From NCBI GenBank assembly GCA_003650445.1, contig QMQE01000050.1:1-14496 (forward strand): a DNA stretch of 14,496 bases, in the 5' to 3' direction. The stretch is from Acidobacteriota bacterium (GTDB lineage Bacteria > Acidobacteriota > Holophagae > Thermotomaculales > Thermotomaculaceae). This document shows, piece after piece, positions 6,005 to 12,201 of this stretch (position 1 is its first letter; each line of letters opens with the position of its first letter). Below the pieces are notes generated by a model. The model was not told the origin of the DNA. It did no database searches and was given only the letters and a program-made list of their open reading frames with translations. A program made the position numbers and the translations under genes.

Positions 6005-6514
6005 TCATGGCGCAAGAAAAATCCCCGTTATTTCCCCGATGTAGATGTCGTGGTAGTCTTTCTTCGGATAGTTCCTCTCAATGGTTGAGTCAAGGAAATA
6101 TTCCGGGTTCAAGGCATCCTGGTACAGTTTTCTGCAGGTGATTGCAAGCCGCGCCTCACGAAAACTCATCCCGCCAGCAGGAAGCAGTTCTCCATGAAGG
6201 CCTGCCATTGCCACCTTGTTCTGGTCCCTGCCTGAAACCGTGCCACAGATTTCCAGTGATTTTCGATATTTTTCTCCAAAAAATGAAAGAGTGAAAATTT
6301 CATTTTCTTTGATAAATTCGTTTGTGTACCGGGTGGGACGGATGTAAATAGTGGCAACCGGTTTGTGCCAGAGCACGCCCATTCCACCCAAACTTGCGGT
6401 CATGGTGTTGAAGTTGTCCTCGTTTCCGGCTGTAATCAGCATCCAGTCTTCCCCGATCAGTTTGAACACATTGTCCGCCAATTCTTCAGGACGTATAAGC
6501 TTCCAGTCTTTCAT
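6005..6514 (-). CDS. Flavin reductase-like (FMN-binding split-barrel) protein
   Basis: Probable flavin reductase-type or FMN-binding protein of the split-barrel superfamily; substrate unknown. The 169-residue protein carries the family signature NTMTASLGGMGVLW at 36-49, followed by KPVATIYIRPTRYT (51-64), the ITLSFF-like segment FTLSFFGEKYRK, and SGRDQNKVAMAGL near 94. Such proteins reduce FMN/FAD with NAD(P)H or bind flavin as an accessory. The start is the ATG preceded by GGGAGGAC at a spacing of about 6 nt. It is the only minus-strand gene recognised, convergent with queE and divergent from the kinase gene. Confidence 0.88.
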   Translation of the reverse strand: MKDWKLIRPEELADNVFKLIGEDWMLITAGNEDNFNTMTASLGGMGVLWHKPVATIYIRPTRYTNEFIKENEIFTLSFFGEKYRKSLEICGTVSGRDQNKVAMAGLHGELLPAGGMSFREARLAITCRKLYQDALNPEYFLDSTIERNYPKKDYHDIYIGEITGIFLAP

Positions 6515-6535
6515 TTTGTCCTCCCTGTCTTCTGT

Positions 6536-6565
6536 ATACTATCAGACTTTGGCAGTTCATGACAT
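6536..6565 (-). promoter_or_regulatory. Possible flavin reductase gene promoter
   Basis: On the minus strand, ATGTCA (6565-6560), an 18-nt spacer and TAGTAT (6541-6536), about 20 nt before the start codon with an SD in between. Both boxes match the consensus only partly, and the GG-TAnAAT form of the other promoters is absent. Confidence 0.3.
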
Positions 6566-6584
6566 GGTGAGGAGTAAACTGCTT

Positions 6585-6613
6585 CCGCCAAAATCCCGGT
6601 TTTGTGGTATCAT
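6585..6613 (+). promoter_or_regulatory. Predicted kinase gene promoter (leaderless transcript)
   Basis: -10 TATCAT (6608-6613), preceded by GG, lies 6 nt before ATG 6620. A poor -35 (CCGCCA, 6585-6590) sits at a 17-nt spacing. No Shine-Dalgarno precedes the ATG. The -10 position would place the transcription start on the start codon. Confidence 0.45.
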
Positions 6614-6619
6614 ATCGGC

Positions 6620-7573
6620 ATGTTGCTGGACAGAAAAACACTGGGCAAATACAGAATCATCAAGCGGCTGGGTAGCGGGGGCTTCGGATCTGTGTACCTG
6701 GCATCCGATACCTGGATCAAACGCCAGGTTGCACTTAAAATCCCCCACAATCAAAGCCAGGAACTGGAAAAGATGCTCCATGAGCCCCGGCTTCAGGCAT
6801 CTCTCTCCCACCCCAATATTGTTCAGATTTATTCTGTTGAAAAAAAAGAGGGTATTTTTTTTATCGTATCTGAATATATTTCCGGACCTTCGCTGGACCA
6901 GCTTATCAAGGACTCGGAAGGATTGGCGTGGGAAAAGGCTGTTTCTATCATTTTTCAGGTCTGTGACGCCGTAAAATTCGCACATGACCACCAGATTATC
7001 CACCGGGATATCCGCCCGGCAAATGTACTGCTGACCGAAGAAAACATGGTAAAGATGACGGATTTCGGAACCTCCCGTTATCTGAATCCGGAATCCATTG
7101 CAGTCACCCGGGTCGGCTGTCCACCCTACATGGCCCCAGAACACTTTGAGGGGAAAGCCGTTTTCCAGTCTGACATCTACTCTATCGGCATGATGTTCTA
7201 TGAAATGATGATGGGAAAACTTCCCTTTGAGAGTTTCAACCCCCTGAAGATCGAAAAAGAAGTCAAAGAAAGGCTGTTCACTGCCCTCCATGAAAAAGTG
7301 GAAAACCTGACAGCAGGACAATCTGCAATTATCATGAAGGCCCTTGCAAAAGATTACACTGACCGGTATGCAGATGCCGCCGCATTTAAAAAAGCCATTA
7401 TAAAACTACAGGAAGCCGATACAGCGCCGGAAATCCCAAAGGGGGAAATTCCCCAACCGTCCAACCGGCCGGTATCTGACAAGAGCCCATCCAAAAAAGT
7501 CTGTTTCAACTGCGGGAAACTCTTGTCTCCCCGCGCAAAAATCTGCCCCTACTGCTACCAGAAACAGGACTGA
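6620..7573 (+). CDS. Hanks-type serine/threonine protein kinase with C-terminal zinc ribbon
   Basis: Soluble protein kinase; no membrane segment is visible. Kinase landmarks from ATG 6620: glycine loop GSGGFGSVY (18-26), ATP lysine K40 in VALKI, alpha-C glutamate E55, catalytic HRDIRPAN (128-135, D130), DFG 148-150, and APE 172-174. The catalytic loop has Arg where HRDLKPEN has Lys, as in some tyrosine-type kinases, so activity is expected but the specificity is uncertain. A proline-rich linker (about 268-292) leads to a zinc ribbon, C295-x2-C298-x10-C309-x2-C312. A TTG start at 6602 would add six residues but overlaps the -10 box, so ATG 6620 is preferred. The pseudopilin operon follows 150 nt downstream under its own promoter; a link is only suggested by position. 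Confidence 0.92.
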   Translation: MLLDRKTLGKYRIIKRLGSGGFGSVYLASDTWIKRQVALKIPHNQSQELEKMLHEPRLQASLSHPNIVQIYSVEKKEGIFFIVSEYISGPSLDQLIKDSEGLAWEKAVSIIFQVCDAVKFAHDHQIIHRDIRPANVLLTEENMVKMTDFGTSRYLNPESIAVTRVGCPPYMAPEHFEGKAVFQSDIYSIGMMFYEMMMGKLPFESFNPLKIEKEVKERLFTALHEKVENLTAGQSAIIMKALAKDYTDRYADAAAFKKAIIKLQEADTAPEIPKGEIPQPSNRPVSDKSPSKKVCFNCGKLLSPRAKICPYCYQKQD

Positions 7574-7579
7574 GGGGAC

Positions 7580-7680
7580 AAGGTTAGTAGAAGGCGAGGT
7601 TGAGCCCGGATAAGATTGAATGAAGAAAAGAAATGAAGAGTGATGGGTAACAACAGGCAGGGGCAACCTAGCTTGTCTTA
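7580..7680 (+). repeat. Decayed copy of the composite repeat
   Basis: AAGGTTAGTAGAAGGCGAGG and TTGAGCCCGGATAAGATT resemble the head of copies B and C, and ACAGGCAGGGGCAACC with TGTCTTATTCCCGC resembles a decayed palindrome and tail. It fills most of the gap between the kinase gene and the pseudopilin promoter. Similarity is partial. Confidence 0.4.
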
Positions 7681-7687
7681 TTCCCGC

Positions 7688-7716
7688 TTGCACTGCTGCC
7701 CTTGTGGCGGTAGAAT
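7688..7716 (+). promoter_or_regulatory. Predicted promoter of the pseudopilin operon (leaderless)
   Basis: -35 TTGCAC (7688-7693), 17-nt spacer, -10 TAGAAT (7711-7716) preceded by GG. The ATG at 7724 is 7 nt after the -10 box, so the mRNA likely begins at the start codon. This favours 7724 over the upstream in-frame ATGs at 7640 and 7715. Confidence 0.6.
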
Positions 7717-7723
7717 GAGATCA

Positions 7724-8224
7724 ATGAAAATTACAGGGCTTGTTCAAAGAATCAAATCGAAGGAGAAACGGCAGGGATTCACGCTTATTGAACTGGTAAT
7801 GGTGATTGTAGTTATCGGTATCATTGCCGTTGTCGTCACACCAAAACTCCTGTCCGTACCAGATACACGAGTGAGAAAAGACTCAAAAATACTGCTCAAT
7901 TACCTGACAATGGCGCAGGAACTGGCTATGTCAAGAAGTGAATCATACGGAGTCTGTTTCGATTCCGGCAATAGCCGATACACAGTAAACAAAACCGATT
8001 GTACAAACACCGCCAACATTATTGCCTCTCCTGAAGACAGGGTCAGCCCGTTGCGAGTAAATTATAACTCCACCTTGACCATTACGCCTTCCGGCACAAG
8101 CTCCATTTTTTTTGACTACCTTGGAAGGCCCACGCCCAATGGAATAACCCTGGAATTTTCCTCGGCAAGCCTGTCTGTGACCATAAAGGTTGAACCAAAT
8201 ACGGGGTATATCCATGAGTTGTGA
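7724..8224 (+). CDS. GspH/FimT-type minor pseudopilin (MshC-like)
   Basis: Type IV pilin-like protein (166 residues), inserted in the inner membrane and processed by a prepilin peptidase. A basic leader ends RQG; cleavage is predicted between G18 and F19, giving FTLIELVMVIVVIGIIAVVV with Glu5 of the mature protein (E23). The C-terminal globular part is beta-rich and holds two cysteines (GVCFDS and KTDCTN) that could form a disulfide. As first gene of four overlapping pseudopilin genes it occupies the MshC position of Vibrio-type MSHA loci (family knowledge). Its 3' end overlaps the next gene by 11 nt. No pilus ATPase, secretin or peptidase gene is nearby. Confidence 0.8.
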   Translation: MKITGLVQRIKSKEKRQGFTLIELVMVIVVIGIIAVVVTPKLLSVPDTRVRKDSKILLNYLTMAQELAMSRSESYGVCFDSGNSRYTVNKTDCTNTANIIASPEDRVSPLRVNYNSTLTITPSGTSSIFFDYLGRPTPNGITLEFSSASLSVTIKVEPNTGYIHEL

Positions 8225-8771
8225 CAATTCAAACCCCAACAGAACCGCAAGCCCTCCCCCTGATCATGGATTTACTTTGATTGAAACCGTTATCGCCATC
8301 GTTATTATTGGAATTGCCTTGACCGGCATTATCGGAGTTATTTTCAACAATATCCAGGAAGGAGCCCGGCCTTTTCTGGAAACCAGGGGAATAGAGCTGG
8401 GACAAGCCATGATGGATGAAATCCTCCTGAAACGCTGGGATGAGGACACCCCCCTTGGAGGCGGGCGTATCCCTGTAGCCCAGGCAAATATCGGCACTGA
8501 ATCAGGAGAATCCGGCCGAACTGATTTTGATGATGTGGATGACTACAATGGATATGCAGACGGAATCTCCGGTGAACCCCTGAAAGATGAACTGGGCAAT
8601 GATCTTTCCGCTGATTTTCAGGGATTTTCCCGTTCCGTAACGATAGATTTTTTTAAACCGGCCGGAGCACCGGCAAGCCTGGATACAAAGAACTATAAAC
8701 GGATTCGGATTCAGGTAACTGCGCCCATGGGAGAGAATTTTGCTTTTACAGCAATCAAGACCAACTTCTGA
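8214..8771 (+). CDS. MshD-like minor pseudopilin
   Basis: Predicted 185-residue type IV pilin-like protein. The 19-residue leader ends PPDHG, cleavage between G19 and F20, followed by FTLIETVIAIVIIGIALTGI with Glu5 at E24. The segment ELGQAMMDEILLKRWDEDTP and the acidic DFDDVDDYNGY region are typical of MshD-type proteins, where an acidic loop often binds calcium. ATG 8214 lies within the end of the previous gene (11-nt overlap), and its own end overlaps the next gene by 32 nt. Probably part of a priming or tip complex rather than the main pilus fibre. Confidence 0.8.
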   Translation: MSCDNSNPNRTASPPPDHGFTLIETVIAIVIIGIALTGIIGVIFNNIQEGARPFLETRGIELGQAMMDEILLKRWDEDTPLGGGRIPVAQANIGTESGESGRTDFDDVDDYNGYADGISGEPLKDELGNDLSADFQGFSRSVTIDFFKPAGAPASLDTKNYKRIRIQVTAPMGENFAFTAIKTNF

Positions 8772-9510
8772 AAATGGATTCACACTGATTGAGCTGGTGA
8801 TTTCCATCGTTCTGGTGGGAATTATCGCCGGTATTATCGGACCGATCATTTTTTACGGCACAGAGGGGTACCGCCAGCAGGTCACGCGAAAAGAGCTGGT
8901 GTCTCGGGCAAGGCTGGCGTTGGAGCGAATGTCCAGGGAAATGAGGGAATCTGTACCCAACACTGTCCGGGTCTCCACTACAAATCAGTCCAACGACACT
9001 GTTGAATTCGGCCATGCAGTATTTTTCTCCCATTACAACAGTATTACCGGCGGCTCTTCCCCCTACACATTGAACGATGATACCGGCCTGACACCGCCAT
9101 CCACATCATTTATCGTTATTTACAACGTATCACCAGATGACTTTTATGCCTACCCTTCGTCTCCATCCACATTCCAGGTTGCCGGAGTCTCAGGAAGTCA
9201 GGTAAGCATAAATGCTTCGTCCAAGCCTCATTCCTCCACAAAGCGCTACCAGATGTGCACCGGCGGGATTACTTATTCCAGAAACAACTCCGGTGAACTG
9301 ATCCGATACTCCGGATATGACCCCGGCCAGGCCCACGAAACCAGTGCAAGCGACCAGGACATTCTCATTGACCACGTGTCCTCTATTCAATTCCAGTACA
9401 CAGCGGGAACACTCTCGAACACAGCCCTTCTCACCATTGTGCTCCAGGTAAGCGCCGGCGGAGAAACCATGAACTTTCATCAGGAGGTACACATTCGTAA
9501 TGTGCCATAA
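8740..9510 (+). CDS. PilW/MshO-like minor pseudopilin (TTG start)
   Basis: 256-residue pilin-like protein. Leader MLLQQSRPTSENG, cleavage before F14, then FTLIELVISIVLVGIIAGII with Glu5 at E18; the globular domain starts with LVSRARLALERMSREMRES, a pattern common in PilW/GspJ/MshO proteins. No in-frame ATG precedes the pilin motif, so TTG 8740 is chosen, with GGGAGAG about 4 nt upstream. It lies within the end of the MshD-like gene (32-nt overlap). Its position third in the set matches mshO in mshCDOP loci. Confidence 0.78.
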   Translation: MLLQQSRPTSENGFTLIELVISIVLVGIIAGIIGPIIFYGTEGYRQQVTRKELVSRARLALERMSREMRESVPNTVRVSTTNQSNDTVEFGHAVFFSHYNSITGGSSPYTLNDDTGLTPPSTSFIVIYNVSPDDFYAYPSSPSTFQVAGVSGSQVSINASSKPHSSTKRYQMCTGGITYSRNNSGELIRYSGYDPGQAHETSASDQDILIDHVSSIQFQYTAGTLSNTALLTIVLQVSAGGETMNFHQEVHIRNVP

Positions 9511-9868
9511 AAAAGAACGGGGCGTATCCCTGATTGCCGCTATTTTTGTTGTCATTTTTCTCGCTTTCATGGGCATCATTCTGACCACCTATACCATCTC
9601 TGCAGCAGAAGAGGCTGGCAACGAATATCTCTCCACCCAGGCACTTTTCTACGCAGACACCGGCATCTACAATGCATTGACCGACATTACCGACGACGGA
9701 AATCTCGACGTCTCTTCCTACACCTTTTCAAATCCTACCGGAACCGCAACCATCACAGTTGCAAGTCATACCGGCTCAATCTGGGTTCTGGACTGCACCG
9801 CGACCTGCGGGGATACTGCAAGCGAAAAATATGGCCGCCGCACCATCCGCGTCACCTTCAAGAACTGA
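9500..9868 (+). CDS. MshP/PilX-like minor pseudopilin
   Basis: 122-residue protein with a very short leader, MCHKKERG, then VSLIAAIFVVIFLAFMGIIL. The usual Glu5 of the mature pilin is replaced (VSLIA), as in some tip-type minor pilins such as GspK. A small globular part follows, with paired cysteines in LDCTATCGD. It overlaps the MshO-like gene by 11 nt; AGGAGGT at 9482-9488 is the likely ribosome site, at a longish spacing. It ends the cassette; the composite repeat begins 12 nt after its stop. Confidence 0.75.
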   Translation: MCHKKERGVSLIAAIFVVIFLAFMGIILTTYTISAAEEAGNEYLSTQALFYADTGIYNALTDITDDGNLDVSSYTFSNPTGTATITVASHTGSIWVLDCTATCGDTASEKYGRRTIRVTFKN

Positions 9869-9880
9869 ATCCGGGAAGAG

Positions 9881-10055
9881 AAGGTTGAGGTTAAGCAGAA
9901 GGCAAGGTTGAGTCCGGAGGGGAGAAAGCAGGGAATGGCATACTCTTTGATTTTTCTTACCCCAACTCCAACCCCTACTCCAACTCACCCGAAGGGTGAC
10001 AAAAGGCAGGGAATGGTCAACTCCCTGATTTTTCTTACCCCTACTCCTGCCCCTA
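9881..10055 (+). repeat. Composite intergenic repeat, copy C
   Basis: AAGGTTGAGGTTAAGCAGAA then the AGGCAAGGTTGAGTCCGGAG head (as at 1 and 4555), a half-palindrome CAGGGAATGGCATACTC, pyrimidine units, hairpin TCACCC-GAA-GGGTGA (9985-9999), full palindrome 10007-10027 (arms CAGGGA/TCCCTG, core ATGGTCAAC), A-TTTTT-CTTACCCCTACTCC. It fills the gap between the pseudopilin operon and the MFS promoter and could terminate the operon. Open frames across it are low-complexity and not credible genes. Confidence 0.85.
10007..10033 (+). terminator. Possible terminator of the pseudopilin operon (palindrome of copy C)
   Basis: Stem CAGGGA/TCCCTG with a 9-nt loop followed by A-TTTTT. The upstream ACAAAAGG could extend pairing with the T-run after one mismatch. 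The 6-bp core stem is modest, so efficiency is uncertain. Confidence 0.4.
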
Positions 10056-10087
10056 CTTCTTTTCTCCCGCACTCGCACGCACCATTC

Positions 10088-10116
10088 TGGCACTTCCCCG
10101 TCCTTTGGGGTACAAT
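10088..10116 (+). promoter_or_regulatory. Predicted MFS transporter promoter
   Basis: -35-like TGGCAC (10088-10093), 17-nt spacer, -10 TACAAT (10111-10116) preceded by GGGG. Transcription would start near 10123, leaving a 30-nt leader with an AAGGAAGGG ribosome site. The same TACAAT box occurs at glyQ. Confidence 0.55.
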
Positions 10117-10152
10117 GCTGAAAGGTTGAAATTTTGAATTAAGGAAGGGACT

Positions 10153-11772
10153 ATGGCAGATCAGACAACTGAAACGGTATCCTTTGGGAAAGTAATCAAA
10201 GATGCTTTCAAAGAATTGGCGGAAACCGCCGTTGCTTTTGTAAAGGCACCGAAAGCATTGTGGGGTGTGAACATCCCCTATGTACTGGAAGGGTTGGTTT
10301 ATTTTGGAATTCTGACTATTCTGGGGAAATACTGCTCTGAAAATGTCCAGCTGAGCGATCTCTACTCCGGCTGGGTCTATTCCGGTGTAACCGGTGGTAT
10401 CACTCTGGCGATGCTCTTTCTCGGCGGTGTTTCCGATAGAATCGGAGTGCGGAAGGCATTGATTCTGTCCTTCATTCTGTTTGTCGCAGGCAGAGCCACA
10501 ATTGCGATGTCCGGCACGTTGCCATTGGGGCACGGTATCAGCTCCCCGATGTTTTTCACACTTATTGCAGGGCTATTCCTTATGGTAATCGCATACGGGC
10601 TGTACCAACCCGCTGCTTACGCCGGTGTTAAACGATACACCAATCCCCAGACCGCAGCGATGGGCTACGCAGTTGTTTACGGACTGATGAACCTCGGTGC
10701 ATTTTTTTCCGGTTTCATTTCCCCCCTGACCCGCCACCATTTCAAGAACGTGTTCCCCCCAAATGGCCTCACAGCTGTATTCTGGGTGTACGCGGGAATT
10801 TCATTATTCGGACTGATTTTCACTGTCGTTGTGCTGACAAAGAAAACGGATGAAAAGGCGGTCAGCCAGATTGCCGGCGAAACCGAAAACCAGGCCAAAG
10901 AAAGCACGACGGCAGAAAAAAGCGAGGCCGAAAAAGAAGTCACACCAAAGGTACGTATCAATAATTCTCTATTGGCACTTTTCTCAGCCATTGCCGCAAT
11001 GTCGCTCGCCCTTGGGATTATCATCCACAACGGTGGAATCATGATTGCTTCCGCGACACGCTATGAAGGCTTGCCCCTTGTGGAATGGATCGCATATATC
11101 GCCGCTCTTTTGTTCACCATTCTCTCAATTATTGACTATCTACGCCACCGGCCGGATCATCCCTTCCGTGACCTTCGTTTTACGTTTTTCATTTTTATAC
11201 TGATTCCGGTTCAGACGCTGTTCGCTCACAACTGGCTGACGTTGCCCTATTACCTGGATCGGGCGTTCAAAGGTAGCATGGTAAGCCATTATTTTGAGTT
11301 TTTCTCGAACCTGAATCCAATACTTATTTTCTTCCTGGCTCCGCTGGTTGCCGGGCTGACAGCAAAAGCAAATGTATACAAAATGATGATTTACGGGACT
11401 TTCGTCATGGCAATCCCCACTTTTCTCCTTGCCCTGGGCCCCAACGTGCCGCTCTTTCTGACTTACGTTCTATTCATGTCCATCGGTGAGGCCATGTGGC
11501 AGCCCCGGTTCCTCCAGTGGATTGCGGAAATTGCACCGGAGGGTAAAGTCGGCATCTACATGGGAATCGGCCAGTTTCCCTGGTTCCTGACCAAGATGAT
11601 TACCGGGTTTTATTCCGGTTATTTTGTCGCAAAATACCTGCCGAAAACCGGCTTGCCCCATAGCGGGCAGATGTGGTTTATTTATGGTTGTATCGCAATC
11701 GTATCCCCCATTGCTCTGGTCCTCGCAAAAGGATGGATGCAAAAGGGAATGAAGAAAAAACAGGAAGCATGA
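10153..11772 (+). CDS. Major facilitator superfamily transporter
   Basis: 539-residue polytopic inner-membrane protein. After an amphipathic N-terminal stretch (about 1-40), membrane segments begin near residue 41. The MFS motif A loop GGVSDRIGVRK lies at 91-101 between the second and third segments. A charged central loop (about 229-270, rich in Glu and Lys) separates the two halves, and the chain ends with a basic KGWMQKGMKKKQEA tail. Substrate cannot be told; the segment YGLYQPAAYAGVKRYT and the length recall peptide/POT-like MFS members, but no POT signature was recognised. It has its own promoter and terminator and stands as a single-gene unit. Confidence 0.85.
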   Translation: MADQTTETVSFGKVIKDAFKELAETAVAFVKAPKALWGVNIPYVLEGLVYFGILTILGKYCSENVQLSDLYSGWVYSGVTGGITLAMLFLGGVSDRIGVRKALILSFILFVAGRATIAMSGTLPLGHGISSPMFFTLIAGLFLMVIAYGLYQPAAYAGVKRYTNPQTAAMGYAVVYGLMNLGAFFSGFISPLTRHHFKNVFPPNGLTAVFWVYAGISLFGLIFTVVVLTKKTDEKAVSQIAGETENQAKESTTAEKSEAEKEVTPKVRINNSLLALFSAIAAMSLALGIIIHNGGIMIASATRYEGLPLVEWIAYIAALLFTILSIIDYLRHRPDHPFRDLRFTFFIFILIPVQTLFAHNWLTLPYYLDRAFKGSMVSHYFEFFSNLNPILIFFLAPLVAGLTAKANVYKMMIYGTFVMAIPTFLLALGPNVPLFLTYVLFMSIGEAMWQPRFLQWIAEIAPEGKVGIYMGIGQFPWFLTKMITGFYSGYFVAKYLPKTGLPHSGQMWFIYGCIAIVSPIALVLAKGWMQKGMKKKQEA

Positions 11773-11779
11773 ATCCTGC

Positions 11780-11811
11780 AAAGAGGGAGCGATCCTGCTC
11801 CCTCTTTTTTT
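11780..11811 (+). terminator. Rho-independent terminator of the MFS gene
   Basis: AAAGAGGGAGC (11780-11790), loop GATCCT, GCTCCCTCTTT (11797-11807): an 11-bp perfect stem running into a T-run to 11811. It starts 8 nt after the stop codon. The end of the T-run also forms the first bases of the next promoter's -35 box. Confidence 0.93.
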
Positions 11812-11838
11812 GCATTTTCACTGCGCATGGGTTATATT
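11810..11838 (+). promoter_or_regulatory. Predicted PilZ gene promoter
   Basis: -35 TTGCAT (11810-11815), 17-nt spacer, -10 TATATT (11833-11838). The expected start is near 11845, giving a leader of about 17 nt with AGGAGG. TTGCAT matches the queD -35 box exactly. Confidence 0.6.
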
Positions 11839-11861
11839 GGATGTAGAAAAAGGAGGCACAC

Positions 11862-12146
11862 ATGGCTGAGGAAAAACGTCGGCATCGACGGAAACTCATT
11901 TCAAGGCTGGTCGGTGTGGATAAAGGAGACGGAGACATTAACTTTGGCATGACCGGCAATATTTCCAAAGGCGGAATGCTGATGAAAAGCCCGTACCCTG
12001 TTGAAACACTGCACCAATTTACTTTTTTCCTTGGAATGGGGGAAAACGTCGTTTCTGTGGATGGAAAGGCCATCGGCTGCAAGCGGGTAAATGGCCTGTA
12101 CAATGTCCATGTGGCATTCAATTCAGATTTTCCGGAAGAACTGTAA
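11862..12146 (+). CDS. PilZ domain protein (probable c-di-GMP receptor)
   Basis: 94-residue single-domain protein. The N-terminal RRHRR (R6-x3-R10) and NISKGG (33-38, an N-x-S-x-x-G form of the usual D/N-x-S-x-x-G) are the two PilZ motifs that bind cyclic di-GMP, so binding is expected. The rest fits the PilZ beta barrel, with no effector domain attached. AGGAGG lies 5 nt upstream of the ATG. Such stand-alone PilZ proteins often regulate motility, pili or surface polysaccharide; the nearby pseudopilin cassette is a conceivable target, but nothing in the sequence proves it. pncB follows after 55 nt and may be co-transcribed. Confidence 0.87.
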   Translation: MAEEKRRHRRKLISRLVGVDKGDGDINFGMTGNISKGGMLMKSPYPVETLHQFTFFLGMGENVVSVDGKAIGCKRVNGLYNVHVAFNSDFPEEL

Positions 12147-12201
12147 GCGGTCTGGTCAGAATCTTCCGAACTACAGAAACTGAACATACCGGTAAGAAAT
12201 A

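Noticed and set aside
7640..7723. Upstream start for the first pseudopilin (ATG 7640)
   Set aside because: It would lengthen the leader across the predicted promoter; the extra residues are cysteine-rich and unlike a prepilin leader.
10088..10104. Sigma-54 promoter from TGGCAC
   Set aside because: The required TTGC at the -12 position is absent (CGTCC is present instead); the same bases fit a sigma-70-type -35 with TACAAT at 17 nt.
9908..10129. Small ORFs inside the repeats (also 4546-4812 and 9776-10093 on the minus strand)
   Set aside because: They encode low-complexity peptides (for example runs of Thr-Pro) that simply translate pyrimidine tandems; no SD or homology pattern is visible.
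12133..12168. Terminator between the PilZ gene and pncB
   Set aside because: CGGAAGA/TCTTCCG can pair, but the loop is about 22 nt and no T-run follows; co-transcription remains likely.
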